Assembly (NCBI RefSeq): GCF_031582965.1
Contig: NZ_CP134049.1
Location: 868,001-932,000, forward strand
Direction: 5' to 3'
Origin: Bacillus sp. NEB1478
Lineage (GTDB): Bacteria; Bacillota; Bacilli; Bacillales; Fictibacillaceae
DNA: 64,000 nt
This document shows, in pieces, positions 9,310 to 17,881 of this stretch. The notes under the pieces are model-generated. The model did not search any database. It was not told the DNA's origin and worked only from the letters and a program-made list of their open reading frames with translations. Numbering within the stretch: position 1 is the first letter of the stretch; every line of letters starts with the position of its first letter. Made by a program: the position numbers and the translations under genes.

Positions 9310-9924
9310 ATGCATGTTGACTTAATAAATATTATTTATCAATATAGCTATTTAGGGATATTCCTTTTACTTGCATTAGGGATTATTGGGCTTCCTGTTC
9401 CTGATGAAATTTTATTAGCTACAATCGGTTATTTTATTTTTACTGGAGATTTGCCGGTTGTTCCTGCTGTTTTGAGTGCTTTTTTGGGAGCGCTAACAGG
9501 AATTACGGGAAGCTATTATTTCGGCACGTTATGCGGAAGACCTTTATTGTATAAATTAGGACCTAAAATTGGCATATCAGAAGAAAAAATTAATAAAACT
9601 CAAAACTTTTTTAATAAATATGGCAAGAGTGCTTTGTTTTTAGGCTATTTTGTTCCAGGAGTCCGGCATTTAACCGCTTATTTTGCAGGTATGTATTCTT
9701 TATCTTTCAAGAAATTTGCGATTTATGCTTATTCAGGTGGGATCTTTTGGTGTACCACTTTTATTTTAATCGGCCATCAGCTTGCTGGCCGCTGGTATTA
9801 TTTGATGGACACCATCCACAAAATTGGGATCTATGCTTTTCTTATACTTGCTGTTTGCGTCATTGCGTGGATTATTTTCAAACCGAAAAACAAAAGTTCC
9901 TATTCAAACAATTGGTATAAATAA
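9310..9924 (+). CDS. DedA-family membrane protein
   Basis: 204-aa integral membrane protein of the DedA/VTT family. The signature GLPVPDEILLATIGYF, the re-entrant FLGALTGITGSYYFG and the conserved FFNKYGKSALFLGYFVPGVR with its essential Arg are present. DedA proteins help recycle undecaprenyl phosphate or phospholipids and support envelope integrity. The ATG at 9310 follows GGTGA; an in-frame start at 9274 would add 12 residues without family support. Confidence 0.9.
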   Translation: MHVDLINIIYQYSYLGIFLLLALGIIGLPVPDEILLATIGYFIFTGDLPVVPAVLSAFLGALTGITGSYYFGTLCGRPLLYKLGPKIGISEEKINKTQNFFNKYGKSALFLGYFVPGVRHLTAYFAGMYSLSFKKFAIYAYSGGIFWCTTFILIGHQLAGRWYYLMDTIHKIGIYAFLILAVCVIAWIIFKPKNKSSYSNNWYK

Positions 9925-9956
9925 AACGTTTCCCTCGGGAGACGTTTTTTGTTTTT
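9923..9956 (+). terminator. Terminator of the dedA-like gene
   Basis: AAAACGTTTCCC / GGGAGACGTTTT stem (one G-T pair) followed by T residues. Confidence 0.8.
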
Positions 9957-10046
9957 AAATAACCAGATCTCCCATGTATATTTTCTCTCAAATGTACAAA
10001 TTTTATAAGATGACAGTCAAAAAATAATTAAAGGAGTGTCATCGTA

Positions 10047-10574
10047 ATGAAAAAGTTAATTATGGTAACGGCTACGGCTCTAATGCTTACTTCTGTTCTT
10101 GGAGCTTGCGGCATGAACAATAAAGGTAAAAACAACCTTGGTCAAGAATCCCGTAAAAACATGACGAATGTGAATTACGACAACCGTACAAATGACATGG
10201 GTTACAATAACATCAATAACCCAACGATCAATGAAAATACACGCATGGATGTAGCGGATGAAGCAGCTAAGAAAGTTACGGATTTAAAAGAAGTAGAAGA
10301 TGCAACAGTTATTAATACAGATGAAAATGCATATGTTGCTGCGAAGCTTGAAGGCGGAGAAAGCATGAAGCTTACGAAAGAGACTGAGAAGAAAATTTCA
10401 GACGCAGTGAAAAGCGTAGACCCTGATATTAATGATGTGTTTGTATCCACAAACCCTGACTTTGGTGATCGAATGAGAGGCTATGCAGACGAAATCAATA
10501 AAGGTAATCCTGTTTCTGGTTTCTTCAAAGAATTTAACGATACTGTAAAAAGAATATTCCCGACACAACGTTAA
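10047..10574 (+). CDS. YhcN/YlaJ-family sporulation lipoprotein
   Basis: 175-aa lipoprotein with a short signal peptide and lipobox LGAC (Cys21), an Asn-rich linker and the YhcN/YlaJ domain (about 65-150; KVTDLKEVEDATVINTDENAYVAAKL). In B. subtilis YhcN is a forespore inner-membrane protein linked to efficient germination. AAAGGAGTG lies before the ATG. I could not identify a clean SigF/SigG promoter in the 120 bases upstream. Confidence 0.87.
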   Translation: MKKLIMVTATALMLTSVLGACGMNNKGKNNLGQESRKNMTNVNYDNRTNDMGYNNINNPTINENTRMDVADEAAKKVTDLKEVEDATVINTDENAYVAAKLEGGESMKLTKETEKKISDAVKSVDPDINDVFVSTNPDFGDRMRGYADEINKGNPVSGFFKEFNDTVKRIFPTQR

Positions 10575-10580
10575 GGTTAG

Positions 10581-10615
10581 AAAAAGAACCGTGGGTCTAC
10601 CCCGGTTCTTTTTAT
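10581..10615 (+). terminator. Terminator of yhcN-like gene
   Basis: AAAAAGAACCG / CGGTTCTTTTT with an inner GGG/CCC pairing. Confidence 0.8.
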
Positions 10616-10621
10616 GTTAAG

Positions 10622-10636
10622 ATTTGTTAGAAAATT
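10622..10636. promoter_or_regulatory. Weak CodY-box-like sequence upstream of brnQ
   Basis: ATTTGTTAGAAAATT matches 11 of 15 positions of the CodY consensus AATTTTCWGAAAATT. CodY control is common for branched-chain amino acid transporters, but the match is marginal. Confidence 0.2.
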
Positions 10637-10771
10637 CATTATATCTGAATATTGACTCCAATCTTTAATCATGTTACAAATACATAAGTAAAATATAACT
10701 ATTCGACAAAATTCGATTATGTTTATATAACAATGAAGCTTATCGTTACCACAGAGGAGGTACTATACAAC

Positions 10772-12082
10772 ATGAATAAAAGAACACTCTCAGTGGGATT
10801 GATGTTGTTTGCATTATTTTTTGGAGCAGGGAATTTAATTTTTCCGCCAGCACTTGGTCAAGCATCTGGTGATCTGGTTTGGAAATCTATGATCGGATTT
10901 TTTATAACAGGAGTAGGGCTTCCTTTATTAGGCGTTATTGCATTAGCACGCGCAGGCGGCGGACTTGAAAAGCTGACGGAACGGGTCAATCCTCTTTTCG
11001 GAGCTGGATTTGCTGTTGTTTTATATTTAGCAATCGGCCCGTTCTTTGGAATTCCGAGAACAGGTACAGTTGCGTTTGAAATGGCTGCTTTGCCTTTTTT
11101 ACCGAGAGGATTTGAAGGCGGGCTGTCTCTTTTTCTGTTTACTGTTTTATTTTTTGCGGTTACGTATTGGCTAGCACTAAACCCTTCGAAGCTCGTTGAC
11201 AGAATCGGGAACGTGTTAACACCGCTATTGCTGGCTATAATCGTTTCTATTTTAGTGAAAGCCATTTTTACACCGATTGGCAAGGCAGGCACTGCAACGC
11301 CTGAGTATTCAAGCAATCCCCTTGTAAAAGGATTTATGGACGGCTACTTAACAATGGATACATTAGGAGCGCTCGCTTTCGGGATCGTTGTCATTACAGC
11401 TGTAAAACAACCAGGTATGAAAAAAGAACAAATCACGAAAATGGTTGTTAAGGCAGGTATCATTGCCGCAGTTTGTTTAGCAAGTGTTTATGGCATACTA
11501 GCTTACCTTGGATCAACAAGCCAAGTTCTCGGCAAAACAGAAAATGGCGGACAAATTTTAACAAACATTGTTTACCAATTGTTTGGACAGCCAGGAAATA
11601 TATTGCTTGGCTTAGCTGTTGCGCTAGCTTGTTTAACAACTTCTGTAGGGTTGGTAACAGCGAGCGGAGAATTTGCATCAAAAATGTTTCCAAAACTTCC
11701 GTACAACCGTGTTATTTTGATTTTATCCATCTTTAGTGCCGGTGTTGCTAATCTAGGATTAAGTCAATTGATCAAAGTGTCAGTTCCAGTGCTTACGACG
11801 ATTTATCCAATTGCGATTGTACTCATCTTGTTATCGTTCTTCCATAATGTATTTTCTGGCCGTAAAGAAGTATATATCTGCTCAATTATCGCGACAGCTC
11901 TCATATCGATTGCTGATGGTTTAAAAGCATTTGGCTTGGACCTAGGAGCTCTTGAAAAGGTTTATTCTTTCATTCCGCTTTATACTGAAGGCATCGGCTG
12001 GCTGATCCCAGCATTGATCGGTACAGCAGCAGGATTTATTATCGCACTCATAAAAGGAAGAATCGTTATTTTTTCAACCTAA
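10772..12082 (+). CDS. brnQ: Branched-chain amino acid:cation symporter BrnQ
   Basis: 436-aa LIVCS-family carrier with about 12 membrane helices, importing Ile, Leu and Val with Na+ or H+. The signature N-terminus is MNKRTLSVGLMLFALFFGAG followed by NLIFPPALG. The ATG at 10772 has GAGGAGG in front; a frame start at 10733 would give an unrelated leader. Monocistronic, closed by a terminator. Confidence 0.93.
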   Translation: MNKRTLSVGLMLFALFFGAGNLIFPPALGQASGDLVWKSMIGFFITGVGLPLLGVIALARAGGGLEKLTERVNPLFGAGFAVVLYLAIGPFFGIPRTGTVAFEMAALPFLPRGFEGGLSLFLFTVLFFAVTYWLALNPSKLVDRIGNVLTPLLLAIIVSILVKAIFTPIGKAGTATPEYSSNPLVKGFMDGYLTMDTLGALAFGIVVITAVKQPGMKKEQITKMVVKAGIIAAVCLASVYGILAYLGSTSQVLGKTENGGQILTNIVYQLFGQPGNILLGLAVALACLTTSVGLVTASGEFASKMFPKLPYNRVILILSIFSAGVANLGLSQLIKVSVPVLTTIYPIAIVLILLSFFHNVFSGRKEVYICSIIATALISIADGLKAFGLDLGALEKVYSFIPLYTEGIGWLIPALIGTAAGFIIALIKGRIVIFST

Positions 12083-12096
12083 TCATTTAGGAATGT

Positions 12097-12130
12097 GACT
12101 CAAAGGGCTTGCCGCCTTTTGAGTCTTTTT
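12097..12130 (+). terminator. Terminator of brnQ
   Basis: GACTCAAA / TTTTGAGTC stem around GGGCTTGCCGCC, then a T-run. Confidence 0.8.
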
Positions 12131-12160
12131 ATTCGTTGCAGGATGTCGAAATGTGTAGAA

Positions 12161-12283
12161 AGACTTAATTTTTTAAAATCAGACTCAATTCATACCAAAT
12201 TAGACTCAATCATTTCGAATCAGACTCAATTCATACCAAAACAGACTCAATTTTTTAAAATTAGACCCAATAAAGAAAATCCG
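12161..12283. repeat. Phased intergenic array B (AGACTCAATT, six units)
   Basis: The word AGACTCAATT or a close variant starts at 12161, 12181, 12202, 12222, 12243 and 12263, spacings 20, 21, 20, 21, 20. The intervening decamers also recur (CATACCAAA twice, TTTTTTAAAAT twice). It fills most of the 330-base gap between convergent brnQ and the flavoprotein gene; besides the two terminators I see nothing else there. Confidence 0.85.
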
Positions 12284-12350
12284 GATACATGATAATCATT
12301 ATTCTAGATATTAATAATGCTCATTTTTACTAAAAATAAGTCTTAAAAGC

Positions 12351-12401
12351 TAAAAAACCGGTTCTTGATAAGTGTGTAATCACACTAGCTCTAGAACCAG
12401 T
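12351..12401 (-). terminator. Terminator of the COG2509 flavoprotein gene
   Basis: Read on the minus strand, ACTGGTTCT pairs with AGAACCGGT, followed by a T-run; an inner GTGTG/CACAC stem extends the hairpin. Confidence 0.75.
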
Positions 12402-12412
12402 CTTATCTGATA

Positions 12413-13870
12413 TTAAGCCATAAGAGGCATGTTTTCTTTCAATTTCACCGCTACATTTCTTGCAATCCAAACACCGCATGCACTTGCTTGAGCAAGTCCT
12501 CTTGTAATTCCTGCACCATCTCCGCCTACATAAAGACCGTTGATTTCGGATTCGAACTGATCATCCAGCTTCGGTCGTGCGGAATAGAATTTTGCCTCAA
12601 CTCCGTAAAACAATGTGTGCTCTGATGCGATACCTGGTGTAACTTTATCGAGTGCTTCGGTCATTTCAATCAAACTTTTCATCGTATTATATGGCAGAAC
12701 CAGACCGAGATCACCAGGTACAGCTTCTTTAAGTGTAGGGCGCAAAAACCCCTCTTTAATACGCTTATCAGTAGAACGTCTGCCTTTTAGGATGTCGCCG
12801 TATTTTTGCACGACAAGTCCGCCCATTGAAAGCTGGTTGGCAAGCTTGGAAACTTCATGTGCATATTCAGTAGGCTGATCAAAAGGTTCTGCAAATTGGT
12901 GAGACACAAGAAGAGCGAAGTTTGTGTTTTCACTGCCAAGCTTAGGATCTTTGTAAGCATGGCCGTTTGCGAGCATGATGCCTGAATGGTTTTCTACAAC
13001 AACATGGCCAGCAGGGTTGCTGCAGAAGGTTCTTACTTTTGTCCCGACGGAAGTATTGAAAACAAATTTACCTTCGTACAAATGTTTATTGATTTCTTCC
13101 ATCACGATATTTGATGTTTCCACACGAACACCGATATCTACTTGATTTGCGGTCATTTTAATTCGGCGTTTCTTTAATATTTTCGTTAGCCATGAAGATC
13201 CGTCACGACCAGGAACGATGACTATCTTTTCGGCAGTAATGGAAGTACCGTCTTTTAACAAAATTCCTTTTGCAGCATGACCTTGTTCTGTACGTTCAGT
13301 TATCAGATCTTCAACTTCAGCTTTATATTTCATATCTATTTTTGTTTTCAAATGCTCATAAATTCTTTTAAGGATTTGCAGATTTTGTTCTGTTCCGAGG
13401 TGGCGGACTTGTGCGCGTAAAAGTTTTAGTCCAGCAGCGTATCCGCGTTTCTCGATATCTTTTACCTCGGGTGTCAAAGGATCTGTAATCGAATCAGTTG
13501 CTCCATGTTCCAAGTTGATTTCATCGACATATTTAATCAATTCAACGACTTTTTCTTCTGAAAGATAATCTGTCATCCATCCGCCGAATTCACTCGTAAT
13601 ATTAAATTTTCCGTCTGAATATGCACCTGCACCGCCAAAACCATTTGTAATGGAACAAGCGGGAAGGCAGCCTGCAAATTCTTTTCTTCCTGCTGCAGGA
13701 GGGCATTTTTGAATTTTCTTTTCCAATATTGGACAAGACCGGGCATAAATATCATGGCCTTTATCTATCAATAAAACTTGAGCATCTGGAAGCTGTCTCG
13801 TTAATTCATAGCTCGTAAAAATACCAGCAGGTCCTGCACCAACAACAATAACGTCATAATGGGTATTCAT
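12413..13870 (-). CDS. FAD-dependent oxidoreductase, COG2509 family
   Basis: 485-aa flavoprotein. Residues 1-40 carry the FAD Rossmann motif VVGAGPAGIFTSYEL with the acidic end LLIDKG. Cys-rich segments follow (RSCPILEKKIQKCPPAAGRK, AGCLPACSITNGFGGAGA) that are typical of this poorly characterised dehydrogenase family, and the C-terminus has the second FAD contact GLYVGGDGAGITRGLAQA. Substrate unknown. The ATG at 13870 follows AAGGGGGACATT. It is a single gene between its own terminator and an A/T-rich spacer. Confidence 0.85.
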   Translation of the reverse strand: MNTHYDVIVVGAGPAGIFTSYELTRQLPDAQVLLIDKGHDIYARSCPILEKKIQKCPPAAGRKEFAGCLPACSITNGFGGAGAYSDGKFNITSEFGGWMTDYLSEEKVVELIKYVDEINLEHGATDSITDPLTPEVKDIEKRGYAAGLKLLRAQVRHLGTEQNLQILKRIYEHLKTKIDMKYKAEVEDLITERTEQGHAAKGILLKDGTSITAEKIVIVPGRDGSSWLTKILKKRRIKMTANQVDIGVRVETSNIVMEEINKHLYEGKFVFNTSVGTKVRTFCSNPAGHVVVENHSGIMLANGHAYKDPKLGSENTNFALLVSHQFAEPFDQPTEYAHEVSKLANQLSMGGLVVQKYGDILKGRRSTDKRIKEGFLRPTLKEAVPGDLGLVLPYNTMKSLIEMTEALDKVTPGIASEHTLFYGVEAKFYSARPKLDDQFESEINGLYVGGDGAGITRGLAQASACGVWIARNVAVKLKENMPLMA

Positions 13871-14010
13871 AATGTCCCCCTTGGAAGCGTAATCGAACTT
13901 ATTTTCTTTCTCCATTGGTAAATATAACAAAAAAACAATTGAATTTCAATAAAAATACGAACGTTTAAACAAAAAATATAATTAATAATTCGTGTTTTAT
14001 TACCTCGTGA

Positions 14011-14046
14011 AAAAGCCTTAAGCACAAAAAGTTCATTGCTTAAGGC
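14011..14046 (-). terminator. Terminator of the secreted-protein gene
   Basis: Perfect 10-bp stem GCCTTAAGCA / TGCTTAAGGC with a T-run on the minus strand. Confidence 0.8.
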
Positions 14047-14048
14047 GT

Positions 14049-14876
14049 TTATCGTTCGATATTTGTGATTTTCCAGCCTTCTGTCATTGATTTTCTTTCT
14101 AGCAAAAAGGAATAGGTTAAGTTGTGTTTTCCGTTTTCATCAAAACTGTTAATTTTTGCTATTATTTCTGTTCTTATGATCGGTGGGTACCGCTGACTCT
14201 TATTCTTTATTTCATATTGCATACTCGTTATACCTTTGAATAGGTCTTTGATTCTTTCGTCATGCTGCATCTGCACGGTTAGTGATGGTCTCGCAATTTT
14301 ATAATCTTGCTGCTTCATGCCAACAAGAAACATGGAAACGACTTCTTTGGCACTTGCTCCTGATGCATATCTTTCGAGTTGTCCACCGGCCTTTAAAATC
14401 ATGAGCTGATGAGAAGGGTCAACATTTCGTGAACGGTGAGTAGAGCTGCCAAGGAAATGAATGCAAAAATGTCCTGGAAAACCATTCGGTAAAGCCCCAC
14501 TCCCATGGGGCATTCCATGCATGCTGGCTGCGAGCATTCTTCCGTTTACAGGAATGAGAATAGCACGCCGATTCCAGCTCCATTTACCGTTGTACAAGTG
14601 CTTTAAAACGGCAGTGTCGTCCTTTGTTAATGGCTGGACATCAGCATGCCGATTACCAGCTCTTCTTTGAACGTTAAAATAGAAGCCTGTTTCAAGATCA
14701 ATGACTTTAAAAGTAGAGCCTTTTGGAAGAAGTTCTTTTACTTCATTCCATTTTAGAATCTCTCCCTTTTTTGCAATAGGGAAATAAGTTAAAGGTTCTT
14801 TCGCAAGTGATGGTTGCTGGGACAAGAAAAGAAAACAAATAGTGAGTACTGCCACAATAGCTGATTTCTTTAGCAT
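14049..14876 (-). CDS. Secreted protein of unknown function with His/Cys motif
   Basis: 275-aa protein with a Sec signal peptide (hydrophobic residues 6-24, cleavage after SLAKE-like region). I do not recognise a named family. Residues about 70-180 hold the most conserved-looking block: RRAGNRHADVQPL, then MHGMPHGSGALPNGFPGHFC and IHFLGSSTHRS. The spacing of His, Gly and one Cys recalls L,D-transpeptidase-type active sites, but this is only a resemblance. The C-terminal 90 residues form an NTF2-like or similar domain (FLLERKSMTEGWKITNIER). Probably acts at the cell wall or in the medium. Confidence 0.7.
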   Translation of the reverse strand: MLKKSAIVAVLTICFLFLSQQPSLAKEPLTYFPIAKKGEILKWNEVKELLPKGSTFKVIDLETGFYFNVQRRAGNRHADVQPLTKDDTAVLKHLYNGKWSWNRRAILIPVNGRMLAASMHGMPHGSGALPNGFPGHFCIHFLGSSTHRSRNVDPSHQLMILKAGGQLERYASGASAKEVVSMFLVGMKQQDYKIARPSLTVQMQHDERIKDLFKGITSMQYEIKNKSQRYPPIIRTEIIAKINSFDENGKHNLTYSFLLERKSMTEGWKITNIER

Positions 14877-15009
14877 TTAAATCCTCGATTCCGTGTTTTC
14901 TCTTCCTTAATATGGTTTTAAATTGAAGTTTTTATCCGTGAAATTAAAAAGTCTGAATGAAATGAAAGAGGTCATTCGTCAAAATAATTAAGAAAGAGGG
15001 GGAGACAAA

Positions 15010-15864
15010 ATGAAAGTTGTAAAAAAGCTGATCATACAGCTTGTTCTAACGATTATTTCTATTATATTAATTAGCGGACTGCCGGACTTGCTTATGAAAA
15101 AGGACTTTTCTTCTTATATAGAAAAAGTGAAAGAAGTTTTTGTGCAAGTTATCCATTTCAACAAAATGACTTATTTTAACCAGGGAAAAGAAAGGATGTT
15201 CTTTCCGGATATTATTGAGCCCTATTTATATTCATTGACGATCTTGTTTGTGTCTTTAATCATCGCCTTTTGTCTGGCACAGCTTTTAACTTGGGGCACA
15301 TCCATGCTTCCTCAATTTATGAGAAGAGGAATCAAAAACTTTCTCACCTTTCTCGAGTCAATGCCTGATCTTTTAGTTTTTGCAATCGCACAAATGATCA
15401 TCGTTTATGTTTATAAGCATACTGGGGTACTTCTTTCCAATGTAGCATCACTTGGGGAAGAACGAATTTATGCCGTTCCGATTATTTGCTTAATGATCTT
15501 GCCGTTTGTTTATTTTTATAAAATGATGGTCTTGCTAACAGAGGATGAAATGGAAAAACCCTATGTGGAGATGGGAATCGCAAAAGGGATGAAGAGGCTT
15601 TACGTGTTAATTGTCCATGTAACGAGAAATACGAGTGAAGGTATTTTTCACTTTTCAAAATCAGTTCTTTGGTTTATGATTTCCAACCTGCTGCTAGTAG
15701 AAATTATCTTTAACATTCATGGCATCACCCATTATATGTATCATGATTTCAGGCCGGTAATGCTCGCGGCATGTTTAATATTACTCGTCATTCCTTTCTT
15801 TCTTGTCTATTCCTTGCTCGAATGGATCGTTTTAAGATTTTCGAAAAGAGGTGAGATAGTATGA
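15010..15864 (+). CDS. ABC transporter permease, DppB/OppB-like, orphan
   Basis: 284-aa integral membrane protein with about six helices and a permease-type cytoplasmic loop (EMEKPYVEMGIAKGMKRLYVLIVHV), a degenerate EAA motif. It resembles peptide or nickel transporter permeases of the DppB class. It overlaps the next permease gene by four bases (ATGA). Neither an ATPase nor a binding protein gene is near, so the pair must use components encoded elsewhere. GAAAGAGGGGGAG precedes the start. Confidence 0.75.
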   Translation: MKVVKKLIIQLVLTIISIILISGLPDLLMKKDFSSYIEKVKEVFVQVIHFNKMTYFNQGKERMFFPDIIEPYLYSLTILFVSLIIAFCLAQLLTWGTSMLPQFMRRGIKNFLTFLESMPDLLVFAIAQMIIVYVYKHTGVLLSNVASLGEERIYAVPIICLMILPFVYFYKMMVLLTEDEMEKPYVEMGIAKGMKRLYVLIVHVTRNTSEGIFHFSKSVLWFMISNLLLVEIIFNIHGITHYMYHDFRPVMLAACLILLVIPFFLVYSLLEWIVLRFSKRGEIV

Positions 15865-16889
15865 TCAGGAATTTTAAATTTTGGCTAGGATTTTTCATTA
15901 TTGCAGGTTTGATTACAGCTAGTTTTATCCATGAAATCTTCTATGACAGCCATATAAAGCAAGTTACTAATTTGTATGATGATACAGGTGAATTGATTGA
16001 TTCTGCCCCATTTGAGCCATCACTCATGTTTCCCCTCGGATCGGATATGTTTGGGTATGATATTTCTATGAAAGTTTTACAAGGTGCAAAATATACGCTG
16101 ATCAGTGTAATTGTAATTGGTTTTTTGAGAGTTTTTGCAGGATTGCTCGTTGCCATACCCGTTACATTTTATCTGTCAGAGAGAGTAAGAAATGGACTTG
16201 AGCAGTTATTAAATGCTTTTTATTTTATTCCGCTTACCATCATCGCCATTTTTATTTTGTCACCGATTTTAACAGAACAGCTCAAATTACCTGAGAAGAA
16301 AGAGTATTTTATTTATTCATTTACCGAGAGGGTAGGGCTGGAGATCTTTATTTTGACGATATTGGTTGTACCGTTATTAAGTTCTCTGATCGGAAACATG
16401 CTCGCATCAACGCTAAAAGAAGATTTTATCGAAGGCGCGAAAGTATTAGGAGCGAGTCGCTGGAGAATCTTTCGGAAGCATGTGATGCCGCATCTGCTGC
16501 CAAAGCTTATCATCGTATGGTGTCAGCAATGCGTGCAAGTACTGATCATCTTCGCGCATCTGGGTTATTTTAAACTCTTTTTCGGTGGTACTGATGTTGA
16601 CTATAATCCAATGATGGCAGATCCGCCAACATCCATATCGAATGAATGGTCGGGTCTAGTCGGCGATTATTATAACCTCATTATGGCGAAACCGTTTATT
16701 GCATTAGGTCCCATTATTATGTTTGCCATTGCGATCTACGCTTTTCAGCTTCTAGGGGAAGGGTTTGGCGCGTATTTGAAAACGAGAAATGCCGTTCGTG
16801 TTAAAAAGAAAAGGGTATTTGAAGATGGCAGGAATAAAGCCATGAATTTTAAATTAAAATTTACATTCCTCCAAAATAGAGGGGCATAA
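15861..16889 (+). CDS. ABC transporter permease, DppC/OppC-like, orphan
   Basis: 342-aa permease with a clear EAA loop (EGAKVLGASRWRIFRKHVMP) and a DppC-type extracytoplasmic N-terminal segment containing the FPLGSDMFGYDI motif that usually reads LGTDxxGRDV. This supports a peptide/nickel-class importer. Start ATG overlaps the stop of the partner permease. The substrate is unknown. Confidence 0.8.
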   Translation: MIRNFKFWLGFFIIAGLITASFIHEIFYDSHIKQVTNLYDDTGELIDSAPFEPSLMFPLGSDMFGYDISMKVLQGAKYTLISVIVIGFLRVFAGLLVAIPVTFYLSERVRNGLEQLLNAFYFIPLTIIAIFILSPILTEQLKLPEKKEYFIYSFTERVGLEIFILTILVVPLLSSLIGNMLASTLKEDFIEGAKVLGASRWRIFRKHVMPHLLPKLIIVWCQQCVQVLIIFAHLGYFKLFFGGTDVDYNPMMADPPTSISNEWSGLVGDYYNLIMAKPFIALGPIIMFAIAIYAFQLLGEGFGAYLKTRNAVRVKKKRVFEDGRNKAMNFKLKFTFLQNRGA

Positions 16890-16894
16890 AAAAC

Positions 16895-16922
16895 ACCACT
16901 TCTCTCATACTGCCATAGTATG
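16895..16922 (+). promoter_or_regulatory. Possible SigK promoter of tgl
   Basis: CATAGTATG at 16914 differs by one base from the SigK -10 CATANNNTA, with ACC about 16 bases upstream. B. subtilis tgl is expressed in the late mother cell. The match is suggestive only. Confidence 0.3.
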
Positions 16923-16952
16923 TAATATCCTGTGCAGACAGGGGGGAGAGAA

Positions 16953-17729
16953 TTGATTTTTATTAATGGGTATTCAGTCGAACCTGCTCAAATTCCTGGC
17001 TTTAACCAGCTTACTGCTGCCCAAAAACAAATTGGACGAAGGCTAGGTGAATCAAGAGAATCTTTCTATTATACAAGTCCACATCAGTTTTTGTTTGAAA
17101 CAGTCGTGCGCGCAAACACTGTTTCTGCTGCAAATGCTTTACGCGATAGCGGTGCTGGTTTTGCCACGTTTGTTAATGCCCGCTGTAACCCAGCATATTG
17201 GAGACGTACAGCATATGGCGGTTTTTCACTTCGGCCGGATGTTCGTCCATCTGATGCCGTCACAGACATTTTTATAAACGGCAAAAAATATGGATTTGAA
17301 TGTACGACCGCGATCATGATCATGTTATACAAAGCGGTTCTAGAAAGTATCGGGTCGAGGATGTTTAATCAACTGTTTAATGGCTTGCTTCTCTACAGTA
17401 CGGAACACGACGAAGATATGCAGATTACAGCATATCCCTCCGGTTCTTCAATACCTGGCGATGTAAGATATATTAAAAATCCGGAACATGATCCTAGAAC
17501 TCCGCAATGGCAAGGCGAAAACGTGATCGATCTTGGGAACGGTTCTGTATTCGGCCATGGTATCGGTACGGGGACATATTCAGAAATTATTGATGTGCTG
17601 AACAAAAAGAGATTTCCTGGCGCAACGGTATCTGCTTATCTTATTCCGGAGATTATTCGTCCGAATTACCGGCTTATGTCAGAATACACCCGTCATCCTA
17701 TACGGCGGCTGCTCGGAGGAGTCATGTAA
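16953..17729 (+). CDS. tgl: Sporulation protein-glutamine gamma-glutamyltransferase
   Basis: Transglutaminase that cross-links spore coat proteins through epsilon-(gamma-glutamyl)lysine bonds. From the TTG start the protein has 258 aa (B. subtilis 245). The catalytic residues align: Cys117 in YGFECTTA, Glu189 in QGENVIDLG and His202 in FGHGIGTG. The TTG at 16953 is chosen because the GGGGGGAG binding site sits just before it and the N-terminus then matches Tgl; the GTG at 16932 would place the binding site inside the gene. Confidence 0.93.
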   Translation: MIFINGYSVEPAQIPGFNQLTAAQKQIGRRLGESRESFYYTSPHQFLFETVVRANTVSAANALRDSGAGFATFVNARCNPAYWRRTAYGGFSLRPDVRPSDAVTDIFINGKKYGFECTTAIMIMLYKAVLESIGSRMFNQLFNGLLLYSTEHDEDMQITAYPSGSSIPGDVRYIKNPEHDPRTPQWQGENVIDLGNGSVFGHGIGTGTYSEIIDVLNKKRFPGATVSAYLIPEIIRPNYRLMSEYTRHPIRRLLGGVM

Positions 17730-17734
17730 AGATA

Positions 17735-17815
17735 ACTTGGCTCACCCAAAGCTTCCTGCGTCAGCCTTAGCTGTACGTATGCTAGCGGCTTAAAGCAGTC
17801 GCTAACTGAGTCATG
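17735..17815. repeat. Degenerate dispersed repeat (CTGCGTCA/ACGTATG family)
   Basis: CTGCGTCA at 17758 and ACGTATG about 20 bases later, in a context (CTTAG, TGT) shared with the repeats at 25.5 kb. The ends AACTTGGCTCA and TGAGTCATGTT are imperfect inverted repeats (9 of 11). Confidence 0.4.
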
Positions 17816-17842
17816 TTTAAATTTATAGTACTTATTGTGCAA

Positions 17843-17880
17843 AAAAGACGCAGAGAAAAGGATCTCTGCGTCTTTTAATG
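17843..17880. terminator. Bidirectional terminator between tgl and the M23 hydrolase gene
   Basis: Perfect 14-bp stem AAAAGACGCAGAGA / TCTCTGCGTCTTTT. Confidence 0.85.
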
Positions 17881-17881
17881 T

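Noticed and set aside
10858-11316. 152-codon frame on the minus strand.
   Set aside because: It lies antisense within brnQ, whose frame and family are unambiguous.
12095-12292. 65-codon frame running through array B (repeated DSIHTK/TQFIPK-like units).
   Set aside because: The apparent peptide repeat is only the translation of the 20-21-bp array, whose spacing is not a multiple of three; the frame begins inside the brnQ terminator.
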